Origin: Avispirillum sp959601495
GTDB taxonomy: Bacteria; Bacillota; Clostridia; Oscillospirales; CAG-272
Length of the DNA: 64,000 bases
NCBI GenBank assembly: GCA_959601495.1
Contig: CAUGPT010000008.1
Span: 6,547-70,546, forward strand
Reading direction: 5' to 3'
Shown piece by piece: positions 54,101-62,993 of this stretch. A program made the translations under genes and the position numbers. The notes below the pieces were generated by a model. It did not search any database, was not told the DNA's origin, and worked only from the letters and a program-made list of their open reading frames with translations. How positions within the stretch are numbered: position 1 is the stretch's first letter; each line of letters opens with the position of its first letter.

Positions 54101-57100
54101 AGCGGTTCTGAAGGGCAAGGGCGCAACCGCAACCGTTAATGTTTTCAATTCATCGGGCTATCGCACAGGCAATGCGTCCGTCCCCGTAAAAACCACCTCC
54201 TCGGGAGAGTGGGTGCGCCTTGAGGTCACGGTCAATGTGGTCTCGGGAGACACCAGAATGCATGTGGGGCTTTACATGGACAGTACCACCTCCGGAAATA
54301 TAAAGGTGGACGATATTCAGGTAGAATGGAATCTTACAGGCTCTGCCGGAGGCTTCAACCTTCTCTGCGACGGCGGATTTTATGAGGGCAGCGAAATGTG
54401 GGGCGGTAACTGCAGCACGTTTGCCTCAAGAGACAGCAGCTGCCCCGCATCCATAAAGAAAAAAGCCATGATCACCCCCGGAGTATCAACATACGGTGCC
54501 ATCGGCAAAAAAATATATGTAAACGGATCTAAGGGAGACAGCTTTGTCTTCGGCGGATGGGCAAAGGCCTCGTCCGTTTCGACAGAGGCGCAGACGAACA
54601 AACCCGGCAAGCCCGCCTTTCATATAAATGTTGTGTTCTTTAAGGGCGAAACAATAGTCGGCGATATTCTGAGTGCTCCGTTTAACTATATGTATGACGA
54701 CTGGCAGTATCTTTGCGCCGAGGCAATTGCCCCTGCGGAATACGATAACGTACAGTATGTTTTCAGATATAACTTTAATATAGGAACAGCGCAGTTTGCC
54801 TGCCCGTTCCTGTATAAGGAAAGCTACGGACAAAGCTATACATATGACTCCGACGGAAATGTTACAAGCGCAAAGAGCCTTTCCGAAACGCTTGCAAAAT
54901 TTGCATACTCAAACGATCTTTTGACGCACAGCGTCAGTCCCGCGGGTGCGGGCTATACCTATGCATACGATTCAAAGAACAACCTTGAAAACGCATATTC
55001 AAATCAGGGTCAGATCGTTGAATATAAGTATGACGCAGCGGGCAACCCCACAGAAACAAAGATCACAGAGGCGAAATACAAAACGGAGATAGCGCAGTAC
55101 GGCAGGTATCATCTGCTGAACTCTGAAACCGGAAGATGTATAGTTACAACTTCTACAGCTGCATTTTGTACCAACTTCAAATACAGCAGCAGATATAATT
55201 TCTTCCCCGGCAGCACGGCAAATACATATAAAATAATGGATAATGACGGTATAGACAGCCTTGCGCTTTCCGTCACTTCCTCCGGTGCAAAGGTTTCGTC
55301 GGTTGAAAACAGCAACGCTACGGACTTTTCTGCGGTTTTGCAGGATAACGGAACATTTGTAATAAAAGCCGTAAGCGGAGGAAAAACATACTACCTCAAG
55401 GATACAGAGGAGCCGGGGTCGGATAACACCTCAACGCTTGCCGCCGATACGGCAGAGGGAGCCGCGGCAGATAAGCTTTCCGATATATATAAATGGTATT
55501 TTATCGACGGCAATTACCGCGAGCTTACCTCAAAATCGACCGCAACATGGGGCAAAGCCTCAGGCATATATACCGTTACGGGCGAGACCGACGAGGTAAA
55601 GAATAATTACAGCTACGGCTATGACACCATGGGCAGGCTCACCTCCGCAGAAATGACGGTAGATAACGGCTCCGGCGGACAGACGGTTATGACCCATTCC
55701 GATTATACATACGACCCGGGCGACAGAATGACCGGAGTTAACACAGACGGCATCAGCGTGTCATACAGCTACACTTTAGGCATGCTTACGGAGATAGGTC
55801 TGCCGGGCACTCTGAAATATCAGCTTGCCTACGACGCCTACGGCAGACGGACAACAACATCCGTATCGGGAAGCGGGGGCAGCAGAACACTGTCGGAGAA
55901 TACATATACGGGCAGACTGCTCTCGGGCATGACATACGGAAACGGAGTGCAGCTGTCATATACATATGATGCACTTGACAGAATAACGCAAAAGGTGTAT
56001 TCTGACAGCAGTGCAAAGCCCGTAACCTACAGCTACGGTGCTTCAGGTGAGCTGCGCATGGTAAAGGACCTTATGGGCGGCACATGCACCCTGTATACGT
56101 ATGATCTGACGGGGCGCACGGTGAACACCTCCGTGTCAAACCTCAGCGGCAAGCTGCTTGCAACCGTGGGCACCTCGTATACGCCGCAGAAGGGAACCGT
56201 TGCGGGCACAACGCTCAGAATGTACAAGCCGGACGACGGCACAGTGCTCCTTAACGATGTGTACGGCTACGAGTACGGAACGGGAACAGGCTCAACCCCC
56301 GTGGGGCTTATCTCCAAAATGCGTCTCAACGGCGTTGATAAGATCACATACACGTATGACAACCTCGGCAGACTGCAGCACAAAGATGTATATCTGCCGG
56401 AAATGACATACAGTGATCAGATGATAGGAGAGGCATATTTCTACGAGGGCGCTCAGGAGAATACAAATGTAAAAGAGACTAACTCCCGTCTTGAGCTGTT
56501 TATCGACTATTACGGCGTAAGATACAGACCCGTATACGACCCAATGGGAAATATTACCGAGGTTATAGGCACATACTATAACACGGAAAAAAAGAAAATA
56601 GACGACTACAGCGAATACGATGCGCATAACAGACTGACGTATAACAGCCGTATATCCGAGAAAAACAGAGAATATGACAATGTCATGGAATATGATGACA
56701 GAGGTAATATTTTAGAGAGGACTTTTCAGGATCAGGGCGACGGAAGTAACAACCGATACGATCACTTTGAGTACACCGACAGCACATGGGGCGATCTGCT
56801 GACAAAGTATAATAATACAACGATCACCTATGATGCGATAGGCAATCCGCTCAGCTACCGCGACGGCATAACCATGACGTGGAAAAACGGCAGACGTCTT
56901 GCCACGTTTACAAAAGGTGATGTTTCGGCAAGCTTTGACTACGACGCGGACGGACTGCGCACGACAAAAACAGTCGGCACAAGCCGCGTGGACTATTACC
57001 GCGCGGGCGGTCTGCTCCTCGGAGAGGTGCACACCGACGGAGATGAGTCGTACACCATAAACTACATGTACGACGAAAGCGGCAGAATGCTCGGCTTCCG

Positions 57101-58082
57101 CCTTGACGGCGCGGAGTATTACTATGTGCGCGACTATTCGGGAGATGTGACGGGACTCATCAACTCCCGGGGCGAGCTTATAGGCAGCTATCTGTACGAC
57201 CCGTGGGGAGTCCTGCTCGAAACCTATCTCAACACGTTTGAAGAAGAGACCGCCGAGTGGACTGACGCCGACCGCGCAGAGTATATGCGCGTGCTCAACC
57301 TCAACCCCATCCGCTACAAGAGCTACTATTACGATACCGAGACGGGATTCTACTATCTCCGGTCGAGATATTATGATCCTATAACAACGAGATTCATTTC
57401 TCCGGATACTGTTGATGTTCTTACTGTATCGGCGGCATCTATAACCGATAGAAATCTATATGCCTATTGCGATAACAATCCCATAGTACGCTATGATGAC
57501 GGCGGAGAGTTTTGGCATATAATTGTTGGTGCTGCAGTTGGAGCTGTAATAGGAGGTGTCTCAAGAGGTCTGGCTAATTTAGCTGACGGCAAATCATTTA
57601 CAGACGGAATCGCAATATCAATGGTTGCCGGAGCAGCAAGCGGCGCACTGGCCGCTACCGGTGTTGGCGTTGTCGCGCTGGCAGCTGCAAGTGCGGGTAT
57701 ATCAATGGCAGAAGAGGCGGCGAATCAAGTGTGGGATAACGGCGGATTTGACGGAATAGAATTTGATGTTCAGGCCATAGCTGTACAGGGAGTTGTCGGA
57801 GCGGTAACAAGTGCAATTGGAGGCGGCGGTTCCGGCTCAAAGCAATTGAACAGCTTGGGAAAACAAAGCGTTAAGCGTGTTTTTAACTCTACAAAATCTA
57901 AGAGTGTTACACATATACTAAGTGAAACTAAAAAAGCTTTCTCTTACTATGGAAAGAATACCATGAAGTATTATAAAAAATTCGCCGAAGTTACTCTTAA
58001 ATATAGTTTACCAGTATCTGTATCTACAAGTATTATGTCTACGAACCGTGTGAAACGGCAATTTGAAAGAGCATTTGGGTAA
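51177..58082 (+). CDS. Secreted Rhs/YD-repeat polymorphic toxin-like protein (WapA-like)
   Basis: 2301 residues. Signal peptide at 1-27 (ending in TMAAD). Domains by eye: a DNRLRE-like carbohydrate or wall-binding region (about 340-545), YD repeats (about 690-860), two CBM-like beta-sandwiches (about 900-1210), a ricin-like RYHLLNSETGRC module (about 1306-1440) and long YD repeats (about 1455-2060) forming a shell; the Rhs hallmark YDPITTRF is near 2065. The variable tip (about 2110-2301) is rich in Gly/Ala helices and ends basic, suggesting a membrane-active toxin. It is followed by a membrane immunity candidate and orphan cassettes sharing its 3' core. Confidence 0.92.
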   Translation: MRKTLCGITAALLAAIIAFQAIPITMAADTENEGYNPYEGITDFDETELDPSLLDDAVSESEASPVVLGEEVSLRTENSKFFRMSDGSYTAAVYPIQVHYESDGVMEEIDNTPKTVYENGVQVLRADSGEAAVTLPSAMESGQSITYSARGADIRFSFISDAPGASSAEIGINEEPAERIDELRDIVGSDDADEDAVSDAAEELNSYLMSADKAYSSVTYEGISDSTTLKYELIGTSLKESIIVSDIRSAKKQYSFFIEPSGAKPELQDDGSVVFLGDNDEICATIRAPYMFDRNNALGEVEVELADNGDGTFIYTLVPDRRWMCGAGVLYPVTIDPTFELTGFSGIKDTTGVFASSAGSLNDTDEKIFMKVGKRYDSVTGAAPEVQGMIYARIPESIMENNYRIVSAGIMVYAMRQNTAATTTGDMQVNAYRIEKDWNTSDINENGVVCLGSDGRADYTTVLDYAVLNDNSFVKLKPYPVYFDITKAAQSWADGTAPNYGIALRAASVGTSQSYIHFVDSTFTAASAYCPQFVVNYRDTEGIEDYWTYTTVPAGRGGALSVNNFNGNAIMTHPLTTSTGGVMPVNVSISISASREAEKTTGMGNIKTNFHMWITETEDDDLRANGYDYVFTDADGTRHYMKKESGNDYRDEDGLGIKLKFLNETDYKYSFETKSKLTYKFDYFGRLKLVCDANGNKNYITYVSMTDPGNAQIGVITESNAALDYSRSTVFNYSPDSRQDCVSVRSPEGKTTTVCFRDTNKNFIESIYQHDTESTGAPGKVIFTTSETSGRLITSITDGSGHKVTAAYNSKRRVEIITRGSNAQALESYEFEYSGFATTVTDQDRDSTTYQFNRFGQTVGAVNNTMSMGQSYKMGAPGGTSGETNKILSVSKTVAPAENRLDGANFWNASYLNEYSVYPSSDGVTLSHFMDNGSSGYGAMTVNKTEGSGERFIYRSVYGLYPGTYTLSMYVCTFGAVLKGKGATATVNVFNSSGYRTGNASVPVKTTSSGEWVRLEVTVNVVSGDTRMHVGLYMDSTTSGNIKVDDIQVEWNLTGSAGGFNLLCDGGFYEGSEMWGGNCSTFASRDSSCPASIKKKAMITPGVSTYGAIGKKIYVNGSKGDSFVFGGWAKASSVSTEAQTNKPGKPAFHINVVFFKGETIVGDILSAPFNYMYDDWQYLCAEAIAPAEYDNVQYVFRYNFNIGTAQFACPFLYKESYGQSYTYDSDGNVTSAKSLSETLAKFAYSNDLLTHSVSPAGAGYTYAYDSKNNLENAYSNQGQIVEYKYDAAGNPTETKITEAKYKTEIAQYGRYHLLNSETGRCIVTTSTAAFCTNFKYSSRYNFFPGSTANTYKIMDNDGIDSLALSVTSSGAKVSSVENSNATDFSAVLQDNGTFVIKAVSGGKTYYLKDTEEPGSDNTSTLAADTAEGAAADKLSDIYKWYFIDGNYRELTSKSTATWGKASGIYTVTGETDEVKNNYSYGYDTMGRLTSAEMTVDNGSGGQTVMTHSDYTYDPGDRMTGVNTDGISVSYSYTLGMLTEIGLPGTLKYQLAYDAYGRRTTTSVSGSGGSRTLSENTYTGRLLSGMTYGNGVQLSYTYDALDRITQKVYSDSSAKPVTYSYGASGELRMVKDLMGGTCTLYTYDLTGRTVNTSVSNLSGKLLATVGTSYTPQKGTVAGTTLRMYKPDDGTVLLNDVYGYEYGTGTGSTPVGLISKMRLNGVDKITYTYDNLGRLQHKDVYLPEMTYSDQMIGEAYFYEGAQENTNVKETNSRLELFIDYYGVRYRPVYDPMGNITEVIGTYYNTEKKKIDDYSEYDAHNRLTYNSRISEKNREYDNVMEYDDRGNILERTFQDQGDGSNNRYDHFEYTDSTWGDLLTKYNNTTITYDAIGNPLSYRDGITMTWKNGRRLATFTKGDVSASFDYDADGLRTTKTVGTSRVDYYRAGGLLLGEVHTDGDESYTINYMYDESGRMLGFRLDGAEYYYVRDYSGDVTGLINSRGELIGSYLYDPWGVLLETYLNTFEEETAEWTDADRAEYMRVLNLNPIRYKSYYYDTETGFYYLRSRYYDPITTRFISPDTVDVLTVSAASITDRNLYAYCDNNPIVRYDDGGEFWHIIVGAAVGAVIGGVSRGLANLADGKSFTDGIAISMVAGAASGALAATGVGVVALAAASAGISMAEEAANQVWDNGGFDGIEFDVQAIAVQGVVGAVTSAIGGGGSGSKQLNSLGKQSVKRVFNSTKSKSVTHILSETKKAFSYYGKNTMKYYKKFAEVTLKYSLPVSVSTSIMSTNRVKRQFERAFG
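56766..57508 (+). repeat. Rhs core repeat, copy 0 (inside the intact gene)
   Basis: 743 bases, matched base for base to 58629-59371 as far as read, matched to the start of cassette 2 up to the YDPITTRF codons (60639-61264) with scattered changes, and again to the right edge from about 63847. It is the shared recombination substrate of the array. Confidence 0.9.
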
Positions 58083-58086
58083 TTAG

Positions 58087-58491
58087 ATGAATATAAGTGA
58101 TCAAATACTAGCAATTTCGCTTATGTATGCGCAGAGTTTTATATACCTTAGAGTGATACTGTATGGAATTAAAAGATATGTGCTGAATAACAGTGCATAC
58201 AAAAAAAGAAAAAAAGGCGAAAATATCCGGGAATGGTTTACATACAGTCGTTGGCGAAATGTGATTCCGAAATTCTTTATCATATTCTATTTTGTAATAG
58301 TCGTTATTCATCCGATATTGCTGATTCTATGTGTTATATTGAACAAACTGGGACTTGATGATTCTTACGGTGAATGTATTGCATTAGTCACAATAAGTTT
58401 TGGTTATATTTGGATTTCTGCGTTTTTAATTTTCCAGGCAAGAGACTATTTCGGATTGATACACCGCAGAGGAATGGGAAAAAGAAAGTAG
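58087..58491 (+). CDS. Putative immunity protein 1 (membrane)
   Basis: 134 residues with about three hydrophobic segments (about 5-25, 62-85, 100-120), basic loops and AT-rich codon use unlike the core. It starts 4 bases behind the Rhs stop with no clear ribosome site, so it is probably translationally coupled. By position it should protect the producer from the tip encoded at 57509-58082. No homology is recognised. Confidence 0.65.
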   Translation: MNISDQILAISLMYAQSFIYLRVILYGIKRYVLNNSAYKKRKKGENIREWFTYSRWRNVIPKFFIIFYFVIVVIHPILLILCVILNKLGLDDSYGECIALVTISFGYIWISAFLIFQARDYFGLIHRRGMGKRK

Positions 58492-58519
58492 TTGAGATTA
58501 GTACCTTTGTATTATTAAA

Positions 58520-58616
58520 TATGCTTGACTTCAGAAAGTAGTTCAACATCACTTCCTCCGTGTAGAGTCCCATACCGCGGTGAAAATTTACCGCGGTATG
58601 GGACAGAAGCAAAGAT
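58520..58616 (+). repeat. Conserved cassette-junction repeat A (with palindrome 58567-58604)
   Basis: About 97 bases, matched with small changes at 60530-60626 and 63755-63852. Left part (ATATGCTTGACTTCAGAAAG..) equals the 3' end of the immunity 2 gene (..SDMLDFRK-stop) and is a relic here. It carries a perfect 15-base-arm palindrome, GTCCCATACCGCGGT and complement, with an 8-base loop. It stands exactly before the Rhs core copy. Confidence 0.8.
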
Positions 58617-59963
58617 AGCTACGGCGCATTTGAGTACACCGACAGCACATGGGGCGATCTGCTGACAAAGTATAATAATACAACGATCACCTATGATGCG
58701 ATAGGCAATCCGCTCAGCTACCGCGACGGCATAACCATGACGTGGAAAAACGGCAGACGTCTTGCCACGTTTACAAAAGGTGATGTTTCGGCAAGCTTTG
58801 ACTACGACGCGGACGGACTGCGCACGACAAAAACAGTCGGCACAAGCCGCGTGGACTATTACCGCGCGGGCGGTCTGCTCCTCGGAGAGGTGCACACCGA
58901 CGGAGATGAGTCGTACACCATAAACTACATGTACGACGAAAGCGGCAGAATGCTCGGCTTCCGCCTTGACGGCGCGGAGTATTACTATGTGCGCGACTAT
59001 TCGGGAGATGTGACGGGACTCATCAACTCCCGGGGCGAGCTTATAGGCAGCTATCTGTACGACCCGTGGGGAGTCCTGCTCGAAACCTATCTCAACACGT
59101 TTGAAGAAGAGACCGCCGAGTGGACTGACGCCGACCGCGCAGAGTATATGCGCGTGCTCAACCTCAACCCCATCCGCTACAAGAGCTACTATTACGATAC
59201 CGAGACGGGATTCTACTATCTCCGGTCGAGATATTATGATCCTATAACAACGAGATTCATTTCTCCGGATACTGTTGATGTTCTTACTGTATCGGCGGCA
59301 TCTATAACCGATAGAAATCTATATGCCTATTGCGATAACAATCCCATAGTACGCTATGATGACGGCGGAGAACTTTGGCATATACTTGCAGGTGCAATAG
59401 TTGGGTCGGCTACAAGTTTGATTACTTCAATAGTTGATGAAGCAGTTAATTACGCCGAAATGAAAACTAGCTCTAATGAAAGTAATTGGAATATTGGTAA
59501 GGCTATAGCACGCGTTGCAATATCAACTGTAATTGGCGGTGGTGAGGGAGCGGCAATTGCTGCATGCCCGGCGGCCGCTGCTGCGATAGGTGCTGCGGCT
59601 GGTGCAACGGATTCTATTATAAACGACCTGCTTAGCGACGATGATATCACTGCTCAGGATGTTATAATAGGTGCTGCGGTTTCTGGTGCACTGGGCGCTT
59701 TGACAAATGCCGGAGGAGGAAGTTTTTCAAAAATAGGGAAAAACGGAAAAGTAATTAATGAGGCTGGGAGCGCGATAACGACGTTGGTTTCAAAAAACAC
59801 AATAAGACCTATAGCTAAAAAGAAAGCAAAAAAAGCATTAGTCAAAGGTGTAAAGCGATTAGGTCGTGCATACGTACGTGAGCAGGCAGAAAGTGTCGTT
59901 TATTACGGTTTGGATTGGCTTATGAAAGAAAGTTCAAACTACTATGCCAAGAATTTTAGATGA
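58584..59963 (+). CDS. Orphan Rhs cassette 1: core plus C-terminal tip 2 (no start codon at its head)
   Basis: The frame opens after a TGA at 58581-58583 with KFTAVWDRSKDSYG, then joins the Rhs core at FEYTDSTWGDLL; the first ATG is at 58737. Bases 58629-59371 equal the core copy 0 (the 12-residue heptad DNNPIVRYDDGG is identical), and then the sequence diverges into a new tip (about 200 residues): Gly/Ala-rich helices (AAIAACPAAAAAIGAAAGA), a basic stretch KKKAKKALVKGVKRLGRAYVREQ and the end ESSNYYAKNFR. It lacks its own promoter and secretion signal; this is a silent toxin module. Confidence 0.82.
   Translation, partial: KFTAVWDRSKDSYGAFEYTDSTWGDLLTKYNNTTITYDAIGNPLSYRDGITMTWKNGRRLATFTKGDVSASFDYDADGLRTTKTVGTSRVDYYRAGGLLLGEVHTDGDESYTINYMYDESGRMLGFRLDGAEYYYVRDYSGDVTGLINSRGELIGSYLYDPWGVLLETYLNTFEEETAEWTDADRAEYMRVLNLNPIRYKSYYYDTETGFYYLRSRYYDPITTRFISPDTVDVLTVSAASITDRNLYAYCDNNPIVRYDDGGELWHILAGAIVGSATSLITSIVDEAVNYAEMKTSSNESNWNIGKAIARVAISTVIGGGEGAAIAACPAAAAAIGAAAGATDSIINDLLSDDDITAQDVIIGAAVSGALGALTNAGGGSFSKIGKNGKVINEAGSAITTLVSKNTIRPIAKKKAKKALVKGVKRLGRAYVREQAESVVYYGLDWLMKESSNYYAKNFR
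58629..59371 (+). repeat. Rhs core repeat, copy 1
   Basis: 743 bases, matching 56766-57508 with no difference seen by eye. Confidence 0.9.
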
Positions 59964-59972
59964 GGCCCAGTT

Positions 59973-60551
59973 TTGAAAAAAGGACACGTTAAGAGAAAAA
60001 TCAGAGCGCTGTACAGGCAGAAGATCATATTGGGATTTGTAATTCTTTTGCTGATCCAGCTGGCACTCGTGCTTGTATCACGTTTGGTTTTAGATGACAA
60101 TGAAGATGCATTAAATTATGGTGACGCGGTTTCGGCTACCGTAACTGTGGAGAAAGTTAAAACAGTATCAATATTAAAATTTACAACGAAATACAGACAC
60201 AGTCCTCGCTCGTATTTATGCTTTTATTCAAACGGGAAAGAATACGCTATAGAAAAGATTAATAAGAACGAGAAAATCAGCGATTTGGAAGATGTAATAC
60301 ACGTCGGAGATAAGTTTGATGTTATAAGTGTAGAAGGGTATCTTCCCCAAGAGGGAGATGTAAATTTTGTGGTTGATATACGCGACGAAAATGAAGTGTA
60401 CCGTTCATTGGACGACTTGATCAATAAAAGGCTAAGAAATTTCTCTCCTGCAGTTCGTATCGCTTTTTGGATAGGTGTTGAGGTGTTCTACGCCCTTATA
60501 GTAACTATTTACATATGGATTAATTCGGATATGCTTGACTTCAGAAAGTAG
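59973..60551 (+). CDS. Putative immunity protein 2 (membrane)
   Basis: 192 residues with a TTG start after GAGG. Basic N-terminus, one helix (about 18-38), a soluble domain of about 120 residues with strand-rich segments, and a second helix (about 165-185) ending NSDMLDFRK. It starts 9 bases after the stop of tip 2, as expected for an immunity gene. AT-rich. A partial copy is found at 62855-62954. No family recognised. Confidence 0.6.
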   Translation: MKKGHVKRKIRALYRQKIILGFVILLLIQLALVLVSRLVLDDNEDALNYGDAVSATVTVEKVKTVSILKFTTKYRHSPRSYLCFYSNGKEYAIEKINKNEKISDLEDVIHVGDKFDVISVEGYLPQEGDVNFVVDIRDENEVYRSLDDLINKRLRNFSPAVRIAFWIGVEVFYALIVTIYIWINSDMLDFRK

Positions 60552-60626
60552 TTCAACAATTCTTCCTCCGTGCAGAGTCCCATGCCGCGGTGAAAATTCA
60601 CTGCGTTATGGGACAGAACAAATAGC
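60530..60626 (+). repeat. Conserved cassette-junction repeat B (palindrome 60577-60614)
   Basis: Second copy of the about 97-base junction. Here the left part is the real 3' end of immunity gene 2; the arms of the hairpin carry three or so mismatches. Confidence 0.75.
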
Positions 60627-61928
60627 CGCTATCGCTACTTTGGGTACACCGACAGCGCGTGGGGCGATCTGCTGACAAAGTATAACGATACAACGATCAC
60701 CTACGATACGATAGGCAACCCGCTCAGCTACCGTGACGGTATAACCATGACGTGGAAAAACGGCAGACGTCTTGCCACGTTTACAAAAGGTGATGTTTCG
60801 GCAAGCTTTGACTACGACGCGGACGGACTGCGCACGACAAAAACAGTCGGCACAAGCCGCGTGGACTATTACCGCGCGGGCGGTCTGCTCCTCGGAGAGG
60901 TGCACACCGACGGAGATGAGTCGTACACCATAAACTACATGTACGACGAAAGCGGCAGAATGCTCGGCTTCCGCCTTGACGGCGCGGAGTATTACTATGT
61001 GCGCGACTATTCGGGAGATGTGACGGGACTCATCAACTCCCGGGGCGAGCTTATAGGCAGCTATCTGTACGACCCGTGGGGAGTCCTGCTCGAAACCTAT
61101 CTCAACACGTTTGAGGAAGAAACATCCGAGTGGACTGATGCAGACCGCGCGGAGTACATGCGCGTGCTCAACCTCAATCCCATCCGCTACAAGAGCTACT
61201 ATTACGATACCGAAACCGGGTTCTATTATCTCCAGTCGAGGTATTATGATCCTATAACTACACGCTTTATAAATGCGGACGGAGTGGTATCTGGCATCGG
61301 AAATGATGTACGCGGATACAACATGTTTGTATATTGTATGAACAATCCTATTAATATGGAGGATTCAAATGGAAATTGGCCAAAATGGATAAAAACCGCA
61401 GTTAAATGGGTATCAAAGAAGGTTGTAAAACCAACAGTGAAAACTGTTCAAAAAGTTCTTGGAAAAGTTAATCTTACATATTCAAAGGGTGTTAACTATA
61501 GTGGTACGCCGGGCGCTTTCAATTTTAACTTTCAAGGTGGTATATCGGTTGACACAAAAGGAAATGTTGCAATACAAGTAACTAACGGAACTGGGTTTAC
61601 TACAGGTTCTTTTGGTGGCTCAGTTACTAGGTATGAAAGTATAACATGTGCACCAAGTATTGACAAGCTGGAAGGGCTTGGTTACCAAATCGGCGGTTCT
61701 TATGGAGCTTTAATATATGGGGTGCCAGTATCGTCTGGTGGCGATGTAAATATTATACCAGATGATGAATTAGATAAGGTGTATTTTGGTGCGACATTTG
61801 ATGCAGGATTAGGTACACCGGGAGGAGAATTTCATGTGGGGTTAAGCGATACTGTTAACGTTGAACATGCGCGTTTTAATATTTTTGACATTGCAAATGC
61901 GTTGTATATAAAAATTATGGAATGGTAA
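60592..61928 (+). CDS. Orphan Rhs cassette 2: core plus C-terminal tip 3 (no start codon at its head)
   Basis: The frame opens after a TGA with KFTALWDRTNSRYRYFG, then the Rhs core; the first ATG is 60747. The core matches copy 0 until YDPITTRF, and then takes INADGVVSGIGNDVRGYNMF..NPINMEDSNGNWP, a different linker from the one shared by tips 1 and 2. The tip (about 200 residues) is beta-rich (GVNYSGTPGAFNFNFQGG, DTKGNVAIQVTNG) rather than helical, ending KIMEW. Silent by itself. Its stop overlaps the next gene, consistent with a coupled immunity gene. Confidence 0.82.
60639..61264 (+). repeat. Rhs core repeat, copy 2
   Basis: About 626 bases matching 56766-57391 with scattered changes (clusters near 60650-60720 and 61108-61240); the match ends at the YDPITTRF codons. 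Confidence 0.85.
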
Positions 61929-61930
61929 AG

Positions 61931-62659
61931 ATGAAGAAGAACTTACATTATTTACTTATAACTGTAGTACTTTTGCTTGTGCTTATTAATACGGGTACTG
62001 TAAAAGTTATGTCAACAGATATTGACTTTTCGACTGGGTCGTTTTCTAAAGAAGATGAAGATAGAATTATTAGAAACATAAATATTACTTTACTATTGGA
62101 AGAGCCATCGGTAATATCTATAAAGTGTTTTGACGTTAATGAAGTGGGTGAATTTGCTATTGGTTTTAGTAGATTTGAGGATAGAATAGTATGTGTTTAT
62201 ACCGGTGATGGCGTTTTCAAATACGGATATAGTTTCAAAGGCAGCGGCAGTTTTGGATTGGAATTACAGCAAGATTCATTAACAATATTTCTTGTGCGCA
62301 GTGATGCGGCAGTTGTCGTTGAACCTGGCGGCGAAATTAAAAGTGTTTCTAAAATTCTTGATTCATCTGAAAATAATTCATATTGGAACAAATCAGTATT
62401 TACTACGTTACGTAAAGTTGGTGAGAATACTTATAAATTAAGTAATAATATGGGTATCCTTAATATCTTTGCTACATCATATTCTCGTTTAACTGTTACA
62501 GATGCAAACGGTACAGAAAAAGTGCTATGTGATTTGGGCGGAGAACATATGGCTAAAAGCGTTATGACTTTTGTTGGAGTGATACTTTTTATGAGTATTG
62601 TGACGACGATAGTAGTACTGCAATTTATTAGATCCAGACGAGCATATTTTGAAAAGTGA
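61931..62659 (+). CDS. Putative immunity protein 3 (membrane)
   Basis: About 242 residues: an N-terminal helix (about 5-25), a long extracytoplasmic region of about 180 residues with strands, and a C-terminal helix (about 212-234) with a basic end RSRRAYFEK. Strongly AT-rich. The ATG at 61931 was preferred over one at 61922 that overlaps the stop of tip 3; both are possible. By position it is the partner of tip 3. No family recognised. Confidence 0.6.
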   Translation: MKKNLHYLLITVVLLLVLINTGTVKVMSTDIDFSTGSFSKEDEDRIIRNINITLLLEEPSVISIKCFDVNEVGEFAIGFSRFEDRIVCVYTGDGVFKYGYSFKGSGSFGLELQQDSLTIFLVRSDAAVVVEPGGEIKSVSKILDSSENNSYWNKSVFTTLRKVGENTYKLSNNMGILNIFATSYSRLTVTDANGTEKVLCDLGGEHMAKSVMTFVGVILFMSIVTTIVVLQFIRSRRAYFEK

Positions 62660-62679
62660 AATCTTAATTATATACTAAT

Positions 62680-62954
62680 AGACCTATAGCTAAAAAGAGA
62701 GCAAAAAAAGTATTAGTCAAAGGTCTTAAGCGATTAGGTCGTACATACGTACGTGAGCAGGCAGAAAGTGTCGTTTATTACGGTTTGGATTGGCTTATGA
62801 AAGAAAGTTCAAACTACTATGCCAAGAATTTTAGATGAGGCCCAGTTTTGAAAAAAGGACACGTTAAGAGAAAAATCAGAGCGCTGTACAGGCAGAAGAT
62901 CATATTGGGATTTGTAATTCTTTTGCTGATCCAGCTGGCACTCGTGCTTGTATC
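62680..62954 (+). repeat. Duplicate fragment of tip 2/immunity 2 (pseudogene relic)
   Basis: 275 bases aligned at a constant offset with 59805-60079 with a few differences, spanning the end of the tip 2 coding sequence (ESSNYYAKNFR-stop) and the start of immunity 2. It cannot express either: the reading frames are cut at both ends. It marks a past recombination event. Confidence 0.85.
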
Positions 62955-62993
62955 CAGTTCTGTAATACTGTATTGGGATATTGGAGGTATTAG

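Noticed and set aside
51177..58082. YD repeats as a CRISPR-like or tandem DNA repeat array
   Set aside because: The repeats are protein-level and divergent in DNA, with no constant spacer length.
58567..58604. Palindrome as a phage or integron attachment site
   Set aside because: No integrase or recombinase gene, no core-site asymmetry, and the hairpin always lies in front of Rhs core copies, so homologous recombination explains it better.
58515..61000. Minus-strand frames in each core copy with identical 99-126-residue products
   Set aside because: They repeat only because the core DNA repeats; they are antisense to the Rhs core and have no start signals.
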